Part shown: positions 1-5,138 of the stretch, one piece after another
Position numbering within the stretch: the stretch's first letter is position 1
Layout: each line of letters begins with the position of its first letter
NCBI GenBank assembly: GCA_024645145.1
Contig: JAHEGL010000457.1
Location: 1 to 5,138 of the forward strand
DNA length: 5,138 bases
Direction: 5' to 3'
Origin: Planktotalea sp.
Lineage (GTDB): Bacteria > Pseudomonadota > Alphaproteobacteria > Rhodobacterales > Rhodobacteraceae
Translations under genes and position numbers: made by a program
Notes under the pieces: generated by a model
Seen by the model: only the letters and a program-made list of their open reading frames with translations
Databases searched by the model: none
What the model was told of the DNA's origin: nothing

Positions 1-217
1 TGTCAATACGCGCAAGTCGCAATTGGCGTAGCACTTCATGTCCGTTCATATCCGGCAAATTCAAATCCAGAAGGATCAAATCGTAATTATAGAGTTTTGC
101 CAGATCTATCCCTTCTTCACCGAAGGATGTTGTATAAACGTTAAGGTTTGCATGGGTCAGCATCATATCGATGCTTTTGGAAGTTGTGGGATCGTCCTAG
201 ACCAAGAGTACGCGCAT
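1..217 (-). pseudogene. ctrA: CtrA response regulator, 5' part only, interrupted by an amber stop at codon 7
   Basis: CtrA is the OmpR-type response regulator that controls cell cycle, motility and gene-transfer-agent genes in alphaproteobacteria. Translating the minus strand from the ATG at 217-215 gives MRVLLV, a stop (TAG, 199-197), then [20 protein letters not shown] and on into the receiver domain. The phospho-acceptor aspartate is residue 51 (codon 67-65, in [13 protein letters not shown]), and 72 codons are present before the window edge. The full protein is normally about 230-240 residues, so the rest of the receiver and the DNA-binding domain lie outside. Codon 7 is Glu (start of the EDD acidic pocket) in CtrA; GAG to TAG is one base change. 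An AACGGAG-type Shine-Dalgarno (GGAG at 229-226) sits 8 nt before the ATG, supporting this start. The next in-frame ATGs are codons 18 and 19, which would remove strand beta1 and the Mg2+-binding acidic residues and have no good ribosome-binding site. Gene identity is near certain; whether it is truly broken is open, because a single-base error would look the same. Confidence 0.85.
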
Positions 218-266
218 TGGGTTCACTCCGTTTAGCTTCTCGTCAAATTCAAATTGGGCGAAAATA

Positions 267-282
267 GTTAACCTATCGTTAC
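267..282 (-). promoter_or_regulatory. Candidate CtrA-binding box upstream of ctrA
   Basis: On the minus strand the bases read GTAA, seven bases, then TTAAC. The known CtrA full site is TTAA-N7-TTAAC, so eight of nine defined positions match; the mismatch is the first base. It lies 50-65 nt upstream of the ctrA start codon and abuts the sciP stop codon, filling part of the 65-bp gap between the genes. CtrA autoregulation is established in Caulobacter; binding here is inference from the motif alone. Confidence 0.45.
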
Positions 283-591
283 TCAAGTTAATGTTTTTAT
301 AACACTATCAACCTTAAGTTGTTTGTACACCTGAGTATTCGTGGCCTTGAGTGCTTTTTCTCCATGCTTTGCAACGACTTTGAACCATTGCGCAAACTCT
401 TCCTCGCTTAATGAATACCGCTCCAGCGCTTCGTCTTGCGAGATCAATCCGTAACTCACGCCGCGCACCACCGCTGCTTTGCGCGAGGCCACCCAACGCC
501 GCGTTGTCTCAGCAGGAAGGTCAGCGCGACTCATGACATCGCCGTTGGGGAGGGTTACCGCACGCGGCCCATCGATTTTCTTGAGATACAT
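283..591 (-). CDS. sciP: SciP (DUF1153) small CtrA-inhibitor transcription factor
   Basis: This 102-residue protein matches the SciP/DUF1153 family. In Caulobacter, SciP is a small helix-turn-helix protein that represses CtrA-activated genes, acting on DNA and together with CtrA. Family hallmarks are visible in order: an N-terminal IDGPRAVTLPNGD segment (residues 6-18), the ADLPAETTRRWVASRKAAVV region (23-42) with its Arg/Lys-rich face and Trp33, then the helical YGLISQDEALERYSLSEEEF stretch (47-66) with Trp69. The C-terminal tail (about 77-102) is less distinctive. The ATG at 591-589 is preceded by AGAGGTGA with GAGG 7 nt away, a good ribosome-binding site. It lies upstream of ctrA on the same strand, 65 bp apart, so the two may be co-transcribed or separately promoted. 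Adjacency of sciP and ctrA is, as I recall, usual in Rhodobacterales, and it links inhibitor to target. The frame is intact with a TGA stop. Confidence 0.9.
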   Translation of the reverse strand: MYLKKIDGPRAVTLPNGDVMSRADLPAETTRRWVASRKAAVVRGVSYGLISQDEALERYSLSEEEFAQWFKVVAKHGEKALKATNTQVYKQLKVDSVIKTLT

Positions 592-635
592 TTGATCACC
601 TCTTGTCTACTTCTGGCCTTTCTGCCCCCAATCTC

Positions 636-651
636 TTAAAGCGACGTGAAC
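636..651 (+). promoter_or_regulatory. Candidate CtrA-binding box in the sciP/mnmA divergent region
   Basis: The plus strand reads TTAA, seven bases, then TGAAC. Against the CtrA consensus TTAA-N7-TTAAC, eight of nine defined positions match. It lies 45-60 nt upstream of the sciP start and 64-79 nt upstream of the mnmA start, so it could serve either gene, with sciP more likely because sciP is a CtrA-activated gene in Caulobacter. Motif match only. Confidence 0.35.
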
Positions 652-658
652 CCGCCTC

Positions 659-686
659 TTGAGAATAGATAGGATTTGCGTATCTT
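659..686 (+). promoter_or_regulatory. Possible sigma70-type promoter for mnmA
   Basis: TTGAGA (659-664, five of six matches to TTGACA) is followed after 16 bases by TATCTT (681-686, four of six matches to TATAAT). It sits about 30 nt upstream of the mnmA start codon and just ahead of its Shine-Dalgarno. The spacing is acceptable and the position is sensible, but the -10 match is weak. Confidence 0.35.
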
Positions 687-715
687 TCCTTAGATTTTGG
701 TAAGGAGTTGCCGTC

Positions 716-1861
716 ATGGCGCTGGACACGTCTGAAAAATTGAACAGCCTTGGTTTCGCAAAACCGCCCTCAGAAACGCGGGTTGTTGTGGCGATGTCCG
801 GTGGTGTCGACAGTTCTGTTGTGGCCGCGCAGCTGGCCTCTGAGGGCTATGATGTCGTTGGCGTGACGCTACAACTTTATGACCATGGTGCTGCCTTGGC
901 CAAAAAAGGGGCCTGTTGTGCAGGGCTTGATATACACGATGCGCGCAGGGTCGCGGAAGAGATGGGATTTCCGCACTACGTTCTGGATTATGAAAACGTG
1001 TTTAAAGACGCAGTGATTGATGAGTTCGCTGACAGCTATTTGGCTGGAGCAACACCGGTGCCCTGCATTCGGTGCAATGAACGTGTGAAATTCAAAGACC
1101 TGTTGGAAACCGCGAAGGATCTTGAGGCTGATTGCATGGCAACGGGACATTACATTCAGCGTAAGATGGGTGCGGAAAAAGCAGAATTGCATGCCGCCGC
1201 TGATGGCGCGCGTGATCAGAGTTATTTTCTGTTCTCGACCAAGCAAGAGCAGCTTGATTTTCTGCGCTTCCCGCTGGGCCACCTGCCCTCCAAAGATGCG
1301 ACGCGCGACTTGGCGAGCAAGTTCGGGCTGAGCGTGGCTGACAAGCCCGACAGTCAGGACATTTGTTTTGTGCCGAATGGCAACTACGCAGCCGTTATCG
1401 AAAAATTGCGGCCCGGCGCTGCTGAGCCCGGTGAGATTGTCGATGTCGATGGCGCTGTGCTGGGTCAACACAACGGTGTTATACACTATACCATCGGGCA
1501 ACGTCGTGGGCTTGGCATTGGCGGTTTGGCCGATCCACTTTATGTTGTGCGCCTCGATGTGGACGCCAAACAGGTGATCGTGGGTCCCAAAGAGCTACTG
1601 AGCACGCGAACTATTCCGGTGCGCGAAATCAATTGGCTTGGGGATGCGCCGCTGATGTCACAAGAAGAGTGGCATGTGCTGGTACGTGTGCGTTCGACGC
1701 GCCCGCCCAAACCTGCGATTATCCGTCCAATTTCCGATACGGAAGCGAGCGTTGAACTGCTCACACCCGAGGATGGCGTGTCCCCCGGCCAAGCCTGCGT
1801 GTTTTATGACATCGATAGCACGCGCATCTTTGGTGGTGGCTGGATTTGGCGCGGATACTAA
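716..1861 (+). CDS. mnmA: tRNA-specific 2-thiouridylase MnmA
   Basis: MnmA (formerly TrmU) is the cytoplasmic enzyme that puts sulfur on C2 of the wobble uridine U34 in tRNAs for Lys, Glu and Gln, using ATP to adenylate the base and a persulfide sulfur relayed from a cysteine desulfurase. The 381-residue product has the full family architecture. The ATP-binding PP-loop SGGVDSS is at residues 28-34. The cysteine of [11 protein letters not shown] (Cys120) and the cysteine of [10 protein letters not shown] (Cys217) correspond to the two catalytic cysteines. ATGHY (142-146) and DQSYFLF (167-173) are conserved active-site segments, and the C-terminal beta-barrel region carries [13 protein letters not shown] (257-269) and [10 protein letters not shown] (356-365). 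Length is normal for alphaproteobacteria, with a short N-terminal extension before the PP-loop. AAGGAG at 702-707, 8 nt before the ATG, fixes the start. It is transcribed divergently from sciP and followed after one base by the YhbW-like gene, so the two are probably one transcript. No damage is seen. Confidence 0.97.
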   Translation: MALDTSEKLNSLGFAKPPSETRVVVAMSGGVDSSVVAAQLASEGYDVVGVTLQLYDHGAALAKKGACCAGLDIHDARRVAEEMGFPHYVLDYENVFKDAVIDEFADSYLAGATPVPCIRCNERVKFKDLLETAKDLEADCMATGHYIQRKMGAEKAELHAAADGARDQSYFLFSTKQEQLDFLRFPLGHLPSKDATRDLASKFGLSVADKPDSQDICFVPNGNYAAVIEKLRPGAAEPGEIVDVDGAVLGQHNGVIHYTIGQRRGLGIGGLADPLYVVRLDVDAKQVIVGPKELLSTRTIPVREINWLGDAPLMSQEEWHVLVRVRSTRPPKPAIIRPISDTEASVELLTPEDGVSPGQACVFYDIDSTRIFGGGWIWRGY

Positions 1862-1862
1862 G

Positions 1863-2849
1863 ATGCCGACCTATTCGCTGCTAGACCTTTCCCCCATTCC
1901 AGAAGGCCAGACTGCGCGCAATGCGATCGAAAATACCGTCGCGCTCGCGAAAGCCGCTGAAAAATTGGGCTACCATAGATACTGGCTTGCGGAACATCAC
2001 AACATGCCAGGCATCGCGAGCGCGGCGACATCAATCGTGATTGCACAAGTTGCAGCCGCTACAGAAACGATGCGTGTGGGCGCTGGCGGTATTATGCTGC
2101 CAAACCACGCGCCTTTGGTCATTGCAGAACAATTTGGCACGCTCGCGACGCTCTATCCGGATCGCATTGACCTTGGCCTTGGACGCGCGCCTGGCAGTGA
2201 TATGGCGACAGCCCGTGCGTTGCGCCGGCATATGGCACCCGAAGACAGCTTTCCCCAAGATGTTCAGGAACTGATCACTTATCTGTCGGCAGATGGTGGC
2301 GGATTGTCTGTGCGCGCAGTTCCGGGCGTTGGCACACAAGTACCTGTCTGGATCTTGGGGTCTAGCTTGTATGGTGCGCAGTTGGCGGCCTATCTGGGCT
2401 TACCATATGCGTTTGCGTCCCACTTTGCGCCCGATGCGCTAGAGCAAGCTTTGCACATATATCGCACGACTTTTCAGCCATCTGAACATCTTGAGAAACC
2501 ATATGCGACGCTTGCCGCTGAGGTCTGCGTTGCGCCAAGCGATGAAGACGCAAAGTTCTTGCGATCATCGCAAATACTTGCCTTTGCGCGCTTGCGAACG
2601 GGAGCCCCGGGTCCGCTTCCCCTACCCGTTGAACGTGTCGAAAATCATGTCGCACCAACGGTTTTAAATCAGGTAAATCATGCATTATCTTGCTCGGCGA
2701 CAGGATCGCCAGACACAGTGCGTCAAAAACTCCAAGAAATTATTACGCGTTATCAACCGGATGAGATCATATTGACGGGTGCCATACATGATAACAACGC
2801 GCGCATTCGCTCGTTTGAGATGGCCGCAGAGGTGCTCAACTCTCTTTAG
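1863..2849 (+). CDS. yhbW: YhbW-like luciferase-family (LLM) flavin-dependent oxidoreductase
   Basis: The 328-residue product belongs to the bacterial luciferase-like monooxygenase superfamily, which uses FMN in a TIM-barrel fold. It closely resembles E. coli YhbW, whose physiological substrate is not known to me. Shared landmarks are [12 protein letters not shown] (4-15), [20 protein letters not shown] (36-55), [32 protein letters not shown] (GLGRAPGSD at 105-113), [19 protein letters not shown] (163-181) and FASHFAPD (184-191). Length matches the family. The frame is open far upstream inside mnmA, but the family N-terminus (short Met, then YSLLDL) selects the ATG at 1863, which lies one base after the mnmA TAA. 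No strong Shine-Dalgarno precedes it, so translation is probably coupled to mnmA termination. The stop is TAG. The reaction cannot be deduced from sequence; a role linked to tRNA thiolation is not established and the pairing may be only positional. Confidence 0.92.
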   Translation: MPTYSLLDLSPIPEGQTARNAIENTVALAKAAEKLGYHRYWLAEHHNMPGIASAATSIVIAQVAAATETMRVGAGGIMLPNHAPLVIAEQFGTLATLYPDRIDLGLGRAPGSDMATARALRRHMAPEDSFPQDVQELITYLSADGGGLSVRAVPGVGTQVPVWILGSSLYGAQLAAYLGLPYAFASHFAPDALEQALHIYRTTFQPSEHLEKPYATLAAEVCVAPSDEDAKFLRSSQILAFARLRTGAPGPLPLPVERVENHVAPTVLNQVNHALSCSATGSPDTVRQKLQEIITRYQPDEIILTGAIHDNNARIRSFEMAAEVLNSL

Positions 2850-2900
2850 ATAGCGCCCCAAGCGGCAATTGTGCCTTCAAGCACACACCTTCCTTACCAG

Positions 2901-2919
2901 TTTCCCCACTATGGGGAAA
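2901..2919. repeat. Perfect inverted repeat (8-bp arms, 3-bp centre) upstream of ftsB
   Basis: TTTCCCCA, three bases (CTA), then TGGGGAAA form a perfect 19-bp inverted repeat 75 nt before the ftsB start codon and 52 nt after the yhbW stop. On the plus strand it is followed by As, not Ts, and on the minus strand no T run follows either, so it is not a standard intrinsic terminator. It could be a dyad operator for a dimeric regulator, or an RNA hairpin in the 5' leader or 3' end of the flanking transcripts. I do not recognise a named regulator with this site. Confidence 0.7.
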
Positions 2920-2993
2920 AAAGGCTGACCCGCATCAAAACTTCATGGCACAAAGTCCTCACAGTGACCGTAAGAATCGCTACCGAGGGCAGT

Positions 2994-3296
2994 ATGAAAC
3001 CAAAAACCGCAAAACCAGCGCTTGGCGCTTTGATCTATTTCGCGACGGCGTTCAGCCTTGCGACGTATTTCACGTTTGCGGCGGTGCAAAGTGACTATGG
3101 CGTGTTTCGGCGCGCGGAAATCACGGTTGCGGCGAAAGATCTCGAAGTTCAACTGAGCCAACTCAAAGGCGAAGTAAAAGAGATGGAGAATCTCACCAAA
3201 CGCTTGTCCGACACCTATCTGGACCTTGATCTGCTGGATCAACAAGCGCGCGATGTCTTGGGTCTGTTGCGCTCTGACGAAATCGTCGTACGTTAA
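2994..3296 (+). CDS. ftsB: FtsB/DivIC-like septum formation initiator protein
   Basis: FtsB-type proteins are small bitopic inner-membrane proteins that bridge FtsL and FtsQ in the divisome and help activate septal wall synthesis. The 100-residue product shows this layout: a short basic N-terminus (residues 1-7), one hydrophobic membrane span (about 9-31), then a periplasmic heptad-like, charged coiled coil (about 40-72) and a short C-terminal segment (LLDQQARDVLGLLRSDEIVVR region, 80-100) typical of the family in alphaproteobacteria. The ATG at 2994 is chosen because the product then starts directly before the membrane span; GAGGG at 2985-2989 precedes it by only 4 nt, closer than usual. The frame is open further upstream, with GTG codons (for example 2871), but the added residues look non-conserved. 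Sequence conservation in this family is low, so assignment rests on topology, length and its position just upstream of pdhA, a neighbourhood I recall as common in alphaproteobacteria. Confidence 0.82.
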   Translation: MKPKTAKPALGALIYFATAFSLATYFTFAAVQSDYGVFRRAEITVAAKDLEVQLSQLKGEVKEMENLTKRLSDTYLDLDLLDQQARDVLGLLRSDEIVVR

Positions 3297-3356
3297 CCAA
3301 TTCGTTACCAACAATATTACACTCTGGTCAGCTTCGCTTTCCTGCGCTAGACTTTT

Positions 3357-3370
3357 GTTTAACGCTAAAC
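3357..3370. promoter_or_regulatory. CG-centred palindrome before pdhA, possible LacI-family operator
   Basis: GTTTAACGCTAAAC is a 14-bp palindrome with six of seven pairs matched and a central CG, the pattern typical of LacI/GalR-family operators. It ends 30 nt before the pdhA start codon and 13 nt before its Shine-Dalgarno, a position suited to blocking transcription. LacI-family regulators of central carbon metabolism (CceR/PckR) are known in alphaproteobacteria; linking this site to them is inference. Confidence 0.4.
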
Positions 3371-3400
3371 CACTGTTGTTTCTGGGAGGACACACCTCAT

Positions 3401-4402
3401 ATGGCCGCGCGAAAATCGAACGCTAAATCGAATGTTTCTGCTGATGAATTACTAAAGCATTACAAAGACATGCTTCTTATCAGACGCTTTGAAGAAAAAG
3501 CCGGACAACTTTACGGCATGGGCCTGATTGGCGGATTTTGCCATCTCTACATCGGACAAGAAGCCGTTGTCGTCGGCCTCGAGGCCGCGGCAGAAGAAGG
3601 CGATAAGCGTATCACTTCTTATCGTGACCATGGGCATATGCTTGCTTGCGGAATGGATCCAAACGGCGTCATGGCAGAGCTGACGGGCCGTATTGATGGC
3701 TATTCCAAAGGCAAAGGCGGCTCGATGCATATGTTTAGCAAAGAGCAGCATTTCTATGGTGGTCACGGCATTGTCGCCGCCCAAGTTCCGCTTGGTGCAG
3801 GACTGGCATTTGCGGATAAATACCAAGACAATGGTCGCGTGACCTTTACTTATTTTGGTGATGGTGCCGCTAACCAAGGTCAAGTTTACGAGACCTTCAA
3901 TATGGCCGCGATTTGGGACCTCCCTTGCATTTTTGTAATCGAAAACAATCAATATGCTATGGGCACCTCTCAGAACCGCTCCACCTCCACGCCTGATCTG
4001 CATACACGCGGTGAAGCCTTTGGTATTCCCGGTGAAATCGTCGATGGCATGGATGTGATGGCCGTTAAGGAAGCGGGCGAGCGCGCCGTTAAGCACTGTC
4101 GCTCAGGCAAAGGCCCCTATATTCTGGAAATCAAAACCTACCGCTATCGTGGTCACTCCATGTCTGACCCCGCGAAATACCGCACCCGTGAAGAAGTTCA
4201 GAAAATGCGCGACGAACGTGACCCGATCGAACAAGTGCGCGAAGTGTTACTGACAGGCAAACACGCGAGCGAGGACGATCTCAAAGCAATCGACAAAGAG
4301 ATCAAAAAAGTGGTGAACGCATCCGCAGAATTCGCCAAAGATAGCCCGCTTCCAGATGTGTCGGAACTCTGGACAGACATTTATGCAGAAGTGGAGGCTT
4401 AA
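3401..4402 (+). CDS. pdhA: Pyruvate dehydrogenase E1 component, alpha subunit
   Basis: PdhA is the thiamine-diphosphate-dependent E1 alpha subunit. With E1 beta it forms a heterotetramer that decarboxylates pyruvate and reductively acetylates lipoyl groups, feeding acetyl-CoA into the TCA cycle from the cytoplasmic pyruvate dehydrogenase complex. The 333-residue product is the usual length for alphaproteobacteria. Visible landmarks are LIRRFEEKAGQLYGMGLIGG (26-45) with HLYIGQEA next to it, SYRDHGHML, GKGGSMHMF, and the ThDP/Mg2+ motif beginning GDGAANQGQ (153-161) and ending IENNQYAMGT (180-189). The YRYRGHSMSDP phosphorylation-loop equivalent is at 247-257. GGGAGGA at 3384-3390, 10 nt upstream, supports the ATG at 3401. 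It follows ftsB by 104 bp, enough for its own promoter, and is followed after three bases by pdhB, whose Shine-Dalgarno lies inside the pdhA 3' end, so the two are co-translated from one operon. The presence of separate alpha and beta subunits distinguishes this from the single-chain E. coli AceE type. The frame is intact. Confidence 0.97.
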   Translation: MAARKSNAKSNVSADELLKHYKDMLLIRRFEEKAGQLYGMGLIGGFCHLYIGQEAVVVGLEAAAEEGDKRITSYRDHGHMLACGMDPNGVMAELTGRIDGYSKGKGGSMHMFSKEQHFYGGHGIVAAQVPLGAGLAFADKYQDNGRVTFTYFGDGAANQGQVYETFNMAAIWDLPCIFVIENNQYAMGTSQNRSTSTPDLHTRGEAFGIPGEIVDGMDVMAVKEAGERAVKHCRSGKGPYILEIKTYRYRGHSMSDPAKYRTREEVQKMRDERDPIEQVREVLLTGKHASEDDLKAIDKEIKKVVNASAEFAKDSPLPDVSELWTDIYAEVEA

Positions 4403-4405
4403 ATC

Positions 4406-5138
4406 ATGGCTATTGAAATCCTAATGCCCGCACTTTCGCCAACGATGGAAGAAGGCACGCTTGCCAAGTGGATGGTCAAAGAAGGCGACACAGTTTCGTC
4501 GGGCGACATCATCGCTGAAATCGAAACAGACAAAGCCACAATGGAATTTGAAGCTGTCGACGAAGGTGTCATTGGCTCGATCCTTGTTCCTGAAGGCAGT
4601 GCAGCTGTTGCCGTAAACACCGCGATTGCATTGCTGTTGGAAGATGGCGAGAACGCAGATGATGTAAGTGCGCCTGCCCCAGTTGCCGCTGCCGCACCCA
4701 GCGTTCCAGCCGCGCCTGTTCAACACAATGAAATTGGCAACGAACCGCAATGGAGCGCACCTCAGCCTGATTGGCCTGAAGGCACTCAGATGAAGCAGCA
4801 AACAGTGCGCGAAGCGTTGCGTGATGCCATGTCCGAAGAAATGCGCAGCGACGACAGCGTATTTTTGATGGGTGAAGAAGTTGGTGAATACCAAGGTGCT
4901 TACAAGATATCGCAGGGTATGTTGGATGAATTTGGCACAAAGCGTATCATTGACACACCAATCACAGAGCATGGTTTTGCGGGCATTGCAGTTGGTGCCG
5001 CTTTTGGTGGTTTGAAGCCAATCGTCGAGTTCATGACGTTTAACTTCGCCATGCAAGCGATTGATCACATTATCAATTCCGCCGCAAAGACGCTCTATAT
5101 GTCGGGCGGTCAGATGGGCGCACCTATGGTGTTCCGCG
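4406..5138 (+). CDS. pdhB: Pyruvate dehydrogenase E1 component, beta subunit, with N-terminal lipoyl domain (3' end outside window)
   Basis: PdhB is the partner of PdhA in the E1 heterotetramer. The window holds 244 codons, uninterrupted to its edge. Residues 1-80 are a lipoyl (biotinyl-lipoyl) domain: [16 protein letters not shown] near the start and [11 protein letters not shown] with the lipoylated lysine at residue 43. An Ala/Pro-rich swinging linker covers about 88-105. From about 130 the transketolase-type pyrimidine-binding domain begins, with [14 protein letters not shown] (133-146), [15 protein letters not shown] (153-167, Glu157 being the probable ThDP-activating glutamate), [17 protein letters not shown] (183-199) and [20 protein letters not shown] (207-226). 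Fusion of a lipoyl domain to E1 beta is a known alphaproteobacterial trait, also reported in Sinorhizobium and Zymomonas. GGAGG at 4393-4397, 8 nt upstream and within pdhA, supports the ATG. About 200 further residues and probably pdhC (E2) should follow downstream. Confidence 0.96.
   Translation, partial: MAIEILMPALSPTMEEGTLAKWMVKEGDTVSSGDIIAEIETDKATMEFEAVDEGVIGSILVPEGSAAVAVNTAIALLLEDGENADDVSAPAPVAAAAPSVPAAPVQHNEIGNEPQWSAPQPDWPEGTQMKQQTVREALRDAMSEEMRSDDSVFLMGEEVGEYQGAYKISQGMLDEFGTKRIIDTPITEHGFAGIAVGAAFGGLKPIVEFMTFNFAMQAIDHIINSAAKTLYMSGGQMGAPMVFR

Noticed and set aside
38..235. 65-codon plus-strand open frame opposite ctrA
   Set aside because: It is antisense to a strongly conserved CtrA receiver sequence, has no recognisable domain, and exists as a shadow of the minus-strand gene.
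599..661. CCTCTTG repeated at 599-605 and 655-661
   Set aside because: Seven bases, and one copy is simply the complement of the sciP ribosome-binding region; chance is sufficient.
869..1501. 210-codon minus-strand open frame inside mnmA
   Set aside because: It is fully antisense to MnmA, whose frame carries all catalytic motifs; the predicted protein has no recognisable domain.
2974..2978. GAATC (GANTC, CcrM methylation site) 15 nt before ftsB
   Set aside because: GANTC is expected about once per 256 bases, and another lies inside sciP at 528-532; one copy is no evidence of cell-cycle control.
2871..2993. GTG start giving a longer FtsB (141 residues)
   Set aside because: The extra N-terminal residues look like translated intergenic sequence and include the inverted repeat; family proteins start just before the membrane span.
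3293..3308. TTAA and TTAC half-sites after ftsB resembling a CtrA box
   Set aside because: The spacing is eight bases rather than seven and the first half overlaps the ftsB stop codon; CtrA sites are spacing-sensitive.
3452..4096. 214-codon minus-strand open frame inside pdhA
   Set aside because: Antisense shadow of the conserved E1 alpha sequence, with no family resemblance.
4421..5068. 215-codon minus-strand open frame opposite pdhB
   Set aside because: Antisense to the lipoyl and ThDP domains of PdhB; composition is rich in Cys, His, Phe and Asn, as expected from an antisense reading.

Overview
This looks like a piece of an alphaproteobacterial chromosome, most likely from the Rhodobacterales (Roseobacter-type). 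I infer this from the protein sequences and the gene neighbourhood: a CtrA response regulator beside a SciP/DUF1153 gene, and an FtsB-like gene next to a pyruvate dehydrogenase E1 alpha / lipoyl-bearing E1 beta pair. Base composition looks moderate, roughly 50-55% G+C by eye. No mobile elements, tRNA, rRNA or CRISPR arrays are visible.

Layout. Positions 1-217 (minus) hold the 5' end of ctrA, cut by the window edge. The reading frame is almost perfectly CtrA-like but carries an in-frame TAG at codon 7, exactly where the family has the first acidic-pocket glutamate. Positions 283-591 (minus) hold sciP, upstream of ctrA on the same strand. A 124-bp divergent region (592-715) separates sciP from mnmA (716-1861, plus), the tRNA 2-thiouridylase. 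One base after mnmA comes a YhbW-like flavin-dependent luciferase-family oxidoreductase (1863-2849). A 144-bp gap with a perfect 8-bp-arm inverted repeat leads to a short FtsB/DivIC-like division protein (2994-3296). A 104-bp gap with a CG-centred palindrome then precedes pdhA (3401-4402) and the start of pdhB (4406 to the window end).

How the parts fit. The left arm is a cell-cycle/motility regulatory module: the master regulator CtrA and SciP, the small protein that antagonises CtrA-dependent transcription. Near-consensus CtrA boxes lie upstream of both genes, which would fit a feedback circuit. The middle is a housekeeping mnmA-led unit. The right arm is the start of the pyruvate dehydrogenase operon, possibly controlled through a LacI-type operator just before pdhA.

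Most of the window is ordinary core-genome content. The standout is the premature amber codon in ctrA. It is either a real, recent loss of a master regulator, a recoding/suppression case, or a base error in the sequence. The regulatory palindromes are secondary leads. I do not see a clearly new multi-gene system here.
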